The notes below the pieces were generated by a model, which saw nothing but the letters and a program-made list of their open reading frames with translations, was not told the origin of the DNA and did not search any database. Below, in pieces: positions 27,177 through 36,010 of a stretch of 64,000 nucleotides of DNA. The DNA comes from Verrucomicrobiales bacterium (lineage in GTDB: Bacteria; Verrucomicrobiota; Verrucomicrobiia; Limisphaerales; J093), in assembly GCA_015075445.1 (NCBI GenBank), contig JABTUJ010000033.1, forward strand, positions 1-64,000, given 5' to 3'. Within the stretch, counting starts at the first letter, position 1. The number at the start of each line of letters is the position of its first letter. Made by a program: the position numbers and the translations under genes.

Positions 27177-30100
27177 GCCGCGGTGAACTCGAAACCACCG
27201 CCCTCGACCTCGCCAATACGGGCGTCATCGACTTCGAAGGCACCGACCGTATCACCCGCACCACCTCGTCCGTGGAAAACTCCGCCCTGCGCGGCACGGT
27301 CCTCCGCAAAACCGTCACCGAACTCTGGGAAACAAATGGCGTCAGCCAAAGCACCGTCCTCCAGACCAGCGAAACCAGCGCCGACGGCACCCAGACTTGG
27401 ACCACCCAATACGGCCTGACCACCCACACTACCACCGCCATTGACCGCGCCAACCAGCGCCGCACCGTCACCACGACGAATCCCGACGGTACGTCCACCG
27501 TCACCGTCTTCGAGCAGGGCCGCCAGAAATCCGTCACCCGGCTCGATAAGAACGGCGCCCGCGTCAGTCAGACCACCTTTGCCTACGACCCCTTTGGCCG
27601 GCTCCAGACCCAGACCGACGCCCGCAACGGCCCCACCACCTACGCCTACTACGACGACGGCCAGCTCCACACCGTCACCACGCCCGACCCCGACCCGGGC
27701 GCTTCCGGTCCGGGCCTCGACCCGCAGACCACCAGCTACACCTACTACCGCGACCCGGCCCACGGCATCAAGACCGTCACCACCCTGCCCGATGGCGGCG
27801 TGGTCACGCAGGAATACTTTCCCAGCGGCCAGCTCAAGAAGACCTGGGGCGCGCGCACCTACCCGGCCGAATACACCTACGATCGCGCGGGCCGCATGGC
27901 CACGCTGACCACCTGGCAGCAATTCAACTTCGCCACCGGCACGGGCATCGCCGGTTCCGCCACCACGCGTTGGAACTACAATGCGCGCGGCCTGCTGGCC
28001 AACAAGCGCTACGCGGACAACAAAGGCCCCGGCTACACCTACACCGCCGGCGGCAAACTCGAGACCCGCATTTGGGCGCGCGGCGTCCTCACCACCTACG
28101 GCTACGACGCCCAGACCGGCGACCTGCTCACCCTCACCTACTCCGACGCCACCCCCGCCGTCACCAACACCTACGCCCGCAGCGGCCAACTCCAGAGCGT
28201 GCTCGACGCCTCCGGCCTGCGCACGTTCGGCTACCGCCACGGCCAGACCGCCACCGAAGCCTACGGCCCCGGCCTGTTCGCCGGGTTCACGCTCGTCCGG
28301 GACTACGACAACCTGGACCGCCAGGCCGCCTTGTCCGTCACCAGCCCGACCGGCGCGGTCTATCACGTCACCTACGGCTACGATGCCGCCTCGCGTCTCT
28401 CCGCGGTGACCTCCGGCGTGGACGTGGCCACCTACGCCTACCACCCGGATTCCGGCCTGGTCCACACGCTCACCCAAGCGCACAGCAACGCCGTCCGCCT
28501 TACCACCACCAAGCTCTACGACAAGCTGGGCCGGCTGCAGAGCATCACCAGCGTGCCCTCGGCCGACAGCCCGATCCGCTTTGCCTACGACTACAACGAC
28601 GCCAACCAGCGCACCCGCGCCACGCTGGCCAACGGCGAATACTGGACCTACGGCTACGACCCGCTGGGCCAGGTGACCAACGGCGTGAAACGGTTCCCCA
28701 ACGGCGCCCCCATCCCCGGCTACAGCTTCGGCTACAGTTTTGACCAAATTGGCAATCGGCTCTCCGCTTCCCGCGAAACCAAGACCGATGCCTACACAAA
28801 CAACGCCCTGAACCAGATTGCTGGCATCAACTACTCCCCGTGGCTGCATGTACTGGGCCAGGTGAGCAACAACGCCACCCTCACCGTCAACGGCCAGACG
28901 CCGATCCGCACCAACGGCTACTTCTACGCCCAACTGCCCGCGACAAATGCTTGGAACACCATTTCGGTTCAAGCTCGCGCTGTCGGCCAAGCGACCAAGG
29001 GCACCGATGCACTTGCCGAAGAAACCGGCCATCTCTTCCAGCCCACCAACGCCGTGACCCTGCAATACGACGATGACGGCAACCTGCTGTCCGATGGTCG
29101 CTGGTCCATGACCTGGGACGCCGAGAATCGCGTCATCAAGAAGGAAAAGCTGGCGACGGTGCCGCATACCGCCCAGCACAGACTGGAATATGCGCTCGAT
29201 TCCTTCGGGCGAAGGGTGCGTGTAACGGTATCGGAGGGAGGCTCCGGCATCTGGCGCGTGGCATCCAGCCGCCTCTACTTGGCCAACAGCCTAGAAATGC
29301 TTGCGGAAATGGATGCATTAGCCAGGAGCGTGGCTCAGTCCTACATCTGGGGATTGGACCTCACAGGCACACGAGATGGTGCAGCTGGTGTTGGTGGTCT
29401 TTTGATACTGGAAACAAGAGTTGTCCAACCCGCAGTAGCCCAAGTCTCTTCATTCGACGGGAATGGTAATGTTCAAGCATTGACTCATGCTGCCTCTGGC
29501 AGCCTCTCAGCCCAGTATGAATACGATCCCTTTGGGGGCACGCTAAAGCTGAGTGGTTCTGCCGCTCCCCTCAACTTCCTCCGCTTTTCCACAAAACTAG
29601 CGGAACAGGAAACGGCCGACTCCCACTATGAATCGCGTGATTATAGGCCCAGCCTTGGGCGCTGGCTAAGCAGGGACCTTCAGGGGGAAGAAGCCTCATA
29701 CAACATCTATGGGTTCTGCAATAATCAGCCCATGAACTTAGTAGACTTCCTGGGCCAAGTCGCGATCTACCTGCATACTGAGGGTTGGGGTCATCTGGGT
29801 GTCCAAGTGCATCCGACCGCCGGTTCTGAACAGAACTACGATTTTGGGCGTTACTATGGTACATACAAGTACTGGTACAGCTATTCAGGCCCAAACATAC
29901 TCAGACGCACCCAAGGCAAGCCCTATGTGCTGAAAAAAGCTGGTGGTCGCATCCACGAGCTAGAAACCAGTCCAGAACTGGACTCGATCATCGCCAAGAA
30001 GTTCGCTGGCACATTCGCCTCTGGGAAAACCGACATACCAGGAGCGACAAAGAAGAAAATGGAAAAATGGAAGACAAGTCCTGGATTCACGCTCCAAGGG

Positions 30101-30313
30101 AATGAACGATATATGGGTAGCGACTGGGGCTTCACCGGGCCGAATTGCGTGACATTTTCCTTTGAGACGCTTTACGCGGCCCTAGACGACGTCATCAAGG
30201 ACAAGAAAGGGCCAGACAAACTCAAAAGCGAGGCCTGCCAACTTAAGGAAAAGCTGGAGAAGCTAGAAACCCAGATGCCGTCAGGAGTCGCCGAGAACAT
30301 TGACGAACAATGA
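27177..30313 (+). CDS. RHS protein, C-terminal part with RHS core and variable toxin-like tip
   Basis: Continuation of the gene begun at 21964. Many YD repeats (YNARGLLANKRYADNKG, YGYDPLGQVTNG, YDDDGNLLSDGRW) lead to the conserved RHS core end (YEYDPFGGTLKLSG, FSTKLAEQETADSHYESRDYRP, LGRWLSRDLQGEE, NLVDFLGQ). After this boundary (about 29760) the composition becomes more AT-rich and the last ~185 residues are unrelated to RHS. They contain GHLGVQV (His codon at 29792) and GPNCVTFS (Cys codon at 30146), the His-then-Cys order of permuted NlpC/P60-LRAT folds. This is the typical place for a polymorphic toxin domain. As it stands the part has no own start except frames inside the IS. Confidence 0.85.
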
Positions 30314-30346
30314 TGGCCCTACACATGTAACCTTGAAGCCTTTTGC

Positions 30347-30733
30347 ATGAAGACGAGCACCGTGATTACTCACATCATGTATTGCCTTATAATCGTGTTC
30401 TTACTTGTGGTTCTTGGCGCGAAGCGATTCCTCGCGGCGAGAGTGTCTGGTGACGGGTACCTTTTGATTCAGTCTGAGATCAAACTGATCGAGCCGCTTA
30501 CCGGAAAGCAAGTAGGCGTTTTGAACGGAGGCGTGGTCTTGAAAGCTCCGTGTCTTGACGATGTCCGCGATACAGATATTGGCGATAACGATAGATTCAA
30601 GTTGTTGCTAGATGTAGTTGGGCGCGACCCAACCAATTGTCTCTACATCCGCAAGAGTTCCGACAGAACCGATCTGCACTTGGGGCCGCTGAGGGCTCTT
30701 CTCGGTGGGCGGGTCACACACTCGACCAGGTAG
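30347..30733 (+). CDS. Candidate immunity protein to the RHS tip
   Basis: 128-residue protein starting 33 bases after the RHS stop, on the same strand and with the same AT-rich composition as the toxin-like tip. It has an N-terminal membrane segment (MYCLIIVFLLVVLG, residues ~11-24), then a ~100-residue soluble domain. I do not recognise the family. Position directly downstream of a variable RHS C-terminus is the classic location of an immunity gene. An inner-membrane anchor would fit a toxin acting in the periplasm or at the envelope. Function is inferred only from context. Confidence 0.55.
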   Translation: MKTSTVITHIMYCLIIVFLLVVLGAKRFLAARVSGDGYLLIQSEIKLIEPLTGKQVGVLNGGVVLKAPCLDDVRDTDIGDNDRFKLLLDVVGRDPTNCLYIRKSSDRTDLHLGPLRALLGGRVTHSTR

Positions 30734-30856
30734 TCGCCATGGATTCACCAACAAGAGTTCTCGTGCTTACGCCGTGTTTACATCCTGGGCAGCGCACATT
30801 CGGAGTCGGGAGTGCAGGCTTCCTCCGATCCGCACGGCTTAGGGTTGCGCCCAGAG

Positions 30857-31030
30857 AATGGAACCCCCTCGAGCCATCCGGGAACCGGAGAGTTGGACGA
30901 TGAAAGCGCCCCTCCAGATTACCGCCCCTCGCCTCTTGGCCACCGCCCCGTTGGCTCGTCGCGTGGGCCTTCGTTTCTGCCGCCTGCTTGCGCCGCCCCC
31001 CCGTCCGTCCCCTCTCGCCGCTTCCCGCCC
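30857..31030 (+). repeat. Dispersed 175-bp repeat, copy 1
   Basis: Shares with 31449-31624 and 34639-34812 a common sequence containing CCGGAGAGTTGGACGATGAA and a stretch readable as MKAPLxxTxPRL. Copies align without indels but with many non-synonymous changes, so a conserved protein is unlikely. Confidence 0.75.
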
Positions 31031-31448
31031 CCGCCTGTCCACCCGTAGCCGGCGAGGTGACGCGATTCAGAGCCCCCAAAAGCAGCGACATGCTGCCGCC
31101 GACCTCGGCGATTTAGTCCCGCAAGGGACGAGGGAAAATAGCCCGCGGCTTAAGCCGTGGGTTAGCGGTAGGATCAGGAAAAAGCCCCGGACGGGCCAAA
31201 GAAACCTGGAGCGACGTGCGTCTTTTCTTTCGTCCCTGACAGAACTCTCTCCGTATACCAACCTCCCCCCAGCGATTAATCGCTGGGGTATTTGTGACCG
31301 TCCCTGCGGGACTCCTCTGCGGGCCTGGTGCATCGTACGTTGGCAGGCTCTGATTCCTTGGATACCTGAGCCTCGTGACCTCGACTGCTACCGGATTTCG
31401 AAACCGCCTCGTCCCTCTGCCGACTTGTGGCATTCAGGCTGCGACCGT

Positions 31449-31624
31449 GAATGCAACTCCCTCGAACCATCCGTGAACCGGAGTGTTGGACGATGAAGGC
31501 GCCCCTCCCGATGACCGACCCCCGCCTCCTGGGCAGCGTCCCGTTGGGTCATCGCGTGGGCCTTCGTTTTTGCCGCCAGCTTGCGCCGGCCCCCCGTCCG
31601 TCCCCTCTCGCCGCTTCCCGCCCG
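31449..31624 (+). repeat. Dispersed 175-bp repeat, copy 2
   Basis: Second copy, readable as MKAPLPMTDPRLLGSVPLGH after the conserved GGAGTGTTGGACG leader. Confidence 0.75.
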
Positions 31625-31798
31625 CAGGTATCACCCTCCGGTGGAACTGCCCCCTCAGCGGAGCGCCGGTCTGTGAGCGGCTTTGCGCGTTGCCAGCCCA
31701 CTGAGCCGTTCCCAGACCGGCGCTCCGGCGGAAGCGCATGCGTATGCGGCGACCGACTTCGCCCAGCCTTGCCTCCCCGTAGCGCCGCCGTCCGCAGC

Positions 31799-31815
31799 GC
31801 AGACTTCCAGTCTGC
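31799..31815. repeat. REP-like hairpin
   Basis: Perfect 7-bp inverted repeat GCAGACT/AGTCTGC with a 3-base TCC loop. A second one with the same loop lies at 31913-31927. Confidence 0.6.
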
Positions 31816-32066
31816 CGACTTGTGGCGTTTGGGAAACGCCGCAACGGATTCGGGCTGCGGAGCAGACCGAGGGTCCGCCGGACCGAACGCGCGGGGGCGA
31901 GCGAGCCAATCGCGGATTTCCAATCCGGAGCGCGTTAGAACGGTCGGACGCCTGCCACTTACGCCCGCCTCGCTTCCTTCGTCCGCCCCGCCGGCTGGAG
32001 GTCGGCGACACAGCACGTTGGAAACCTGCGCTACGGTGGCGTCACCACTCGACGGTAATTCCGGGA

Positions 32067-33913
32067 TACTTAGAGCCCGTCCCAGAAGTCCCTGTTTCCG
32101 GATGGGAGACGATAGGAGAGGAAGGAGAGTGAGCCTGGTATAAGCCATCATGACAGCTCGGGCACGCTTTCGGCCCGACACCGCTATGGGTTGTGGTTTT
32201 TCCAGACTTCTAACGACACGGCTCCGCCGAGCCTTGCACTCCCATCAGCCAGACTACTGCCTAAGCCGCGTCGCGCTGCTGCTCCGCCGACGCCGCCACC
32301 CGCTCCATCCGGGCCAGCACCCAAAGATTGTGGGCCAGCACACTCCAGCTTACCCCCAGCGCCCGGTGCTCATACCCCTTGGCCCGCAGCGGCCGCCCCA
32401 AGAAGTCATTCTTCAGAATCCCAATCCGCCCCTCGGTCTGCGGCCGCCGGCGCTGGATCTTCCCAAACCGAGCCCCATGCCGACGGCGCTGCAATTCCGC
32501 CACCCCGCGCGGACACAGCCCGTTGAAGAGCCCCGCCTCCGCCAAGAGCGCCCGGTTGGCCTTGCAGTCAAAGCCGCGGTCCCCGCCCACCGCTTCGAGC
32601 ACGCCCGCCGGCAGCCAGGACTGCAGCCGTTCCAGGCTCGCCGGCAACTGCCGGCTGTCCGCCGGCGCACTCTCCTGGTAGAGATGCCAGTCCACTACCA
32701 GGCCCTGCCGCTGCTCGGCCAGGAAGAGCGTGTTGCCAAACTCCACCGCCGCCCCGGCCTTGCCCCGCACGATCACGTGCAGATCGCCCTCGTAGAGACT
32801 CAGGATCTTGTCCGCGTTGGCCACCGGCCGCTCCCCGATGATCCGCTCATGGGCTTGCCGGACCGCCCGGGGCAACTGCGCCAGCACCCCGTCGATTCGG
32901 GCCAGCACCTGCTCGGCCTGGGCCCAGGTCCAATCCGTCTCCTGCCAATGCGTGTCGAGCAGATCCCGATGCCGGCGAGCGTGTTGTCGCACCACCCGGC
33001 TCAGGCGCTTCATCTCCCGCAACACCCGCTTGCGCGCCCGCTTCGCGTCGGCCCGTTTGCCCGCCTGCACCATCGCGATGCACTGCTGGTTCATCGCCCG
33101 CAGAAACTGCTCCGGGGCCGGCATCCGGCGTTTGAGCCCGTGTGCCCGGATCAGGCCGGTGGCCTTCATCAACGTCCGCGTCGCGTCCCGCAGCAGCACC
33201 CAGTCCACGGGGAAATGGATGTCCGCGGCCACACACGTGCTGTCCATCCACACCGTGTCCAGTTCCAGTTCGTTGGCCAGCCAGAGCCGGTTGAACCCCG
33301 TGGTGGCATCGGTCTCCCGCGCCGCCTGCACGAGCCGGCGGACCAGGGCCTGCACCTGCGCCTCCGGCAGCCATTGGAAGTAGCGCGCCAACTGGCTCTT
33401 GCTCGGCACCCGCACTTCCTCCAAGCGATCCACCCCGCAGAACCACTGGAAGAGGGCGCACTCGGCCAGCCGACGGCTCATCCCCCGAAAGTCCTCGCCC
33501 AGCAAGCGCTGCAGCACGTTGCAGCGCAGCGCCTGGGCACTGGTGCGCTGATACTTCGTCTGCTCGTGCGTCGTGGGCACCCGCTCCGGGTCTCGGGCCA
33601 GCCATCCCGCCAAACTGCGCTCCACAAAGAGCGCTTCGACGCCGCTGAGTCGCAGGAGTTCATCGATCCGGCGCAGCTCGGCTTCGAAGCGTTGATAGTC
33701 CACATTTCCCCGGACCGTGGGAAGGACTGGACGAAGTTCGCCTTGCAGCGGTATGATCTGGGCCATCGGGCGTTGGTTCATTGTATGTCTGACAAGAGCA
33801 TAACGCACCGATTTCGGGCATGGGAGCCTTTTCTGGCTGCTATGCCCGTTTTTCTTTGGCGCAGCGCCTCAATACCCACGGGCCTCTCCTTCCGCTGGGA
33901 CAAGCTCTACTTA
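32067..33913. mobile_element. Insertion sequence copy 2 (intact) with 6-bp target duplication
   Basis: The element spans 32073-33907 (1,835 bp) between direct repeats TACTTA at 32067-32072 and 33908-33913. Ends are GAGCCCGTCCCAG and, inverted, GAGCTTGTCCCAG. It encodes one intact transposase on the minus strand. It landed in the last codons of a vapC gene (33907-34278). Same element as 25379-27169. Confidence 0.9.
32261..33781 (-). CDS. DDE transposase of IS copy 2
   Basis: About 506 residues from the ATG at 33781 (the frame is open to a GTG at 33808). Catalytic residues proposed by position are the D in VWMDSTCVAADIHFP (near residue 190), the D in AVGGDRGFD (near 395) and the E in QTEGRIGILKNDF (near 460). 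A long helical insert with SRVVRQHARRHRDLL lies in the middle. The N-terminus (TKYQRTSAQALRCNVLQRL) looks like a DNA-binding region. The family fits ISNCY/ISDol1-like elements, from memory; the call as transposase is firm because of flanking repeats and a second copy. Confidence 0.88.
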   Translation of the reverse strand: MNQRPMAQIIPLQGELRPVLPTVRGNVDYQRFEAELRRIDELLRLSGVEALFVERSLAGWLARDPERVPTTHEQTKYQRTSAQALRCNVLQRLLGEDFRGMSRRLAECALFQWFCGVDRLEEVRVPSKSQLARYFQWLPEAQVQALVRRLVQAARETDATTGFNRLWLANELELDTVWMDSTCVAADIHFPVDWVLLRDATRTLMKATGLIRAHGLKRRMPAPEQFLRAMNQQCIAMVQAGKRADAKRARKRVLREMKRLSRVVRQHARRHRDLLDTHWQETDWTWAQAEQVLARIDGVLAQLPRAVRQAHERIIGERPVANADKILSLYEGDLHVIVRGKAGAAVEFGNTLFLAEQRQGLVVDWHLYQESAPADSRQLPASLERLQSWLPAGVLEAVGGDRGFDCKANRALLAEAGLFNGLCPRGVAELQRRRHGARFGKIQRRRPQTEGRIGILKNDFLGRPLRAKGYEHRALGVSWSVLAHNLWVLARMERVAASAEQQRDAA

Positions 33914-34278
33914 GGCATGATCGTGTCCGGCGAGAGAATTCTCCCTCCGAGAACCTTGGCCGTGGCCAGGATGAAGCGGTCGGCAGGATCGTTATGAAGC
34001 GGCGGCAGCATTTCGGCCGCATGCGCGATGGCCAGGGTAATCGGCTCGCAGATTACGCCGTGCTGGGTGAGCCCCTTCTGAAACCAGTCCTCCAACCCGT
34101 TCGGCGCGTGGATGGCAATCTTGCCTCTGCGTACCAGCCGGTGGATTTCTGTGACCGTGATGGCCGAGAGGTGCAGGGAGTTGTTGGCGTCGCCGATGGC
34201 GGACAATGCTGCGGCCGACAGCTTGGTCTGGTCATCCACCAGCCAGAAGTAGCTGCACGTGTCCAGGACGTACTTCAT
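33907..34278 (-). CDS. vapC: VapC-type PIN toxin clipped at its C-terminus by IS insertion
   Basis: 123-residue PIN-domain protein (MKYVLDTCSYFWLVDD, AITVTEIHRLV, DPADRFILATAKV), with the acidic residues of the active site present. The stop TAG is made from the last base of the IS and the first two bases of the target duplication. Removing the IS and one TACTTA copy restores the frame on the far side: after MPK it reads YPGITVEW and stops at TGA near 32042, which is a typical VapC C-terminus. The insertion thus replaced the last eight residues by a stop. Antitoxin gene 39 bases upstream. Confidence 0.85.
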   Translation of the reverse strand: MKYVLDTCSYFWLVDDQTKLSAAALSAIGDANNSLHLSAITVTEIHRLVRRGKIAIHAPNGLEDWFQKGLTQHGVICEPITLAIAHAAEMLPPLHNDPADRFILATAKVLGGRILSPDTIMPK

Positions 34279-34317
34279 GGGGATGGACGTGTGGGAAGGA
34301 CGACCGGGACTGCGCTG

Positions 34318-34563
34318 CTATCGGTCCGCGAGCTCGCCCCACTCTTCTATCGGGAGCGGCTGGACCAGCGCCGACGGATCATGGGTGGTGGTCGAACCGA
34401 CCAAATCCGGATGGCGGTCGAGCCGGGTGCGGACTGCGACCACCGGCACCAGCTTAACCGCCGGGTGGTTGGCGTCGAGACAAAGGAAGACGTCCTCGCC
34501 CGCTTCCGCTTGCGCGATGATCTGGGCGAGTTTCGTCTGGGCTTCCGCAACCGTGATCGTCAT
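34318..34563 (-). CDS. Phd-type antitoxin, partner of the clipped VapC
   Basis: 81-residue antitoxin beginning MTITVAEAQTKLAQIIAQAE, a Phd/YefM-type DNA-binding N-terminus, then EDVFLCLDANHPAVKLVPV. It is encoded upstream of vapC on the same strand with a 39-base gap, rather than overlapping like the pair at 6616-7280. Confidence 0.82.
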   Translation of the reverse strand: MTITVAEAQTKLAQIIAQAEAGEDVFLCLDANHPAVKLVPVVAVRTRLDRHPDLVGSTTTHDPSALVQPLPIEEWGELADR

Positions 34564-35404
34564 GGTGGTAGCTTACGGGCACGGCTGCAGAACACAAGGC
34601 TGCAAGCCGTCTCCGTGCAGGTTCGGAAGGCGCCCAGAAGATGCAACTCCCTCGAACCACCCGTGAACCGGAGAGTTGGACGATGAAGGCATCCCTCCCG
34701 ATGACCGGCCCCCGCCTCCAGGCCAGCGCCCCGTCGGTTCGTCGCGGCGGCCTTCGTTTCTGCCGCCTGCTGGCGCCGCCCCCCCGACCGTCTAGTTTCG
34801 CCGCTTCTCCCGGCACAGTCGCTGTCGGCGCACCCTTTGCCGGAAGGCGAAGTTTCTTCCGCTTCCCCGCCGGAGGGTGTGCTGGCGCTGGCCTTGTTTC
34901 CCCGCCCAGTCCGTTGCTACGAGTCACTATGTCTTATCGGCGTCCCGAGCTGAACGGTAGGCAACCCTCTTCGCCCCCGCCGCGCGCCCTACCGCAGCCT
35001 GGCAGTTCGTGCGCGCGTTGGGTTTGGGAACCGGAACAAGAGGTTCGGCTGCACAGGAGAGCGAGTGTCCGGAGGACCGAACGAGCGGGTGAGCGTGGGC
35101 TGACGGGGGGGTGTCCGGCGCGGAATCCATCGCCGCCACCCGGCTCGTTGGAGCCTCCCAGGCGTCAACGGGCTTACCCGGCCTGCCGACTCGCCGCCGG
35201 CTCAGCGATTCGGCAGTTCGTCGCGCGGCGAAGGCGGGAAGTCGGCGATGCAGTCCCCCAGGCGGCGGGGAACCCCGCGCTGCGAGCGGGTATGTTCCAG
35301 CACGCGGGGGCACGTCCAGCCACGCCCGAGGCGGGCGTGCCGTGCGGATTTCCATTGCCGTTCATCATGTCTAACGCCAAGCTCCATCTCAACCACCCCG
35401 ACGT
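34564..35404. other. Intergenic region with dispersed repeats
   Basis: 840 bases without a supported gene. It contains the third copy of the 175-bp repeat (34639-34812) and GC-rich sequence readable as VPQAAGNPALRAGMFQHAG near 35250-35310, a recurrent-looking intergenic motif. A promoter for the 35405 gene should lie at its end. Confidence 0.5.
34639..34812 (+). repeat. Dispersed 175-bp repeat, copy 3
   Basis: Third copy, with the conserved CCGGAGAGTTGGACGATGAA segment, upstream of the 35405-36010 gene. Confidence 0.75.
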
Positions 35405-36010
35405 ATGAAGACCAAGGTCCTTCTCGGGCTGCCCTTCCTCCTCGCGCCCGTCGCTCTTGGCGGCTTTGACGCCGACGGCAATGGGCTTTCGGATCTCTTC
35501 GAGTTCATCCACTTCGGCGGCCCGGCGGATCCCGGAGCCGATCCCGACGGGGATGGCTTTACGACGGCCGAAGAAGCCGTCTGGGGCACCGATCCAACCG
35601 ACCCGTCGTCCTTCCCCGCAGGTGCTGGGGCGCACGTCGCAGGGTCCGACTTGGTCCTGAGCTGGCCGGCGGTGGCGGGCAAGTGGTACCGGCTCCAGGT
35701 GAGCGCCGACCTGCAGACTTGGGACGCCGTGGCCGAAGGTTGCATCGCGTCACATCGGGAGCCGTTGACGGCCGACGGCCGGCGGTTCTGGCGCGTGCAG
35801 GTCTTCGCGCTTACGCCAGATTCCGACGGCAACGGTTTCGACGATTGGGAGGAAGCTCTCTGGAAGTCGAGGTTCGGCAACGTACCCGGCGAATCGGATC
35901 TGGACGGCGACGGTCTGAGCGACGCCGAGGAATTCACCGGCGGGCACAACCTCGAAAAGAAGGACCATCCTGCCGTGGGTCTCGTCGTCTTTACACCGCT
36001 CGAGAAGTGA
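35405..36010 (+). CDS. Secreted protein with Ca2+-binding DxDxDG repeats
   Basis: 201 residues with a signal peptide (MKTKVLLGLPFLLAPVALG). Calcium-loop motifs of the thrombospondin type 3/EF-loop style follow: DADGNGLSD, DPDGDGFTTAEE, DSDGNGFDDWEE, DLDGDGLSDAEE. Between them is a sequence (WPAVAGKWYRLQVSADLQTWD) resembling the C-terminal domain seen in many Verrucomicrobial surface proteins. The stop overlaps the next gene's start (TGATG), so the two are cotranscribed. Exact role unknown; probably an envelope or extracellular protein. Confidence 0.75.
   Translation: MKTKVLLGLPFLLAPVALGGFDADGNGLSDLFEFIHFGGPADPGADPDGDGFTTAEEAVWGTDPTDPSSFPAGAGAHVAGSDLVLSWPAVAGKWYRLQVSADLQTWDAVAEGCIASHREPLTADGRRFWRVQVFALTPDSDGNGFDDWEEALWKSRFGNVPGESDLDGDGLSDAEEFTGGHNLEKKDHPAVGLVVFTPLEK

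Larger units (their letters stand above)
30734..32066. other. Long intergenic region rich in dispersed repeats and hairpins
   Basis: No gene I can support. It holds two copies of the 175-bp repeat (30857-31030, 31449-31624) and two short hairpins with the same TCC loop: GCAGACT-TCC-AGTCTGC at 31799-31815 and CGGATT-TCC-AATCCG at 31913-31927. Such palindromes, read as SADWKSAL or similar, are scattered widely in Verrucomicrobiota genomes, from memory. Confidence 0.6.

Noticed and set aside
26933..29179. 748-residue minus-strand frame opposite the RHS core
   Set aside because: Glycine/valine-rich shadow of the RHS coding strand with no domain features.
22700..30000. RHS parts as two independent genes
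   Set aside because: Exact target duplication and frame restoration after IS removal show one gene.
30858..31496. Protein-coding gene across the 175-bp repeat
   Set aside because: The repeat copies differ at all codon positions and the frame continues into hairpins, so coding is unsupported.
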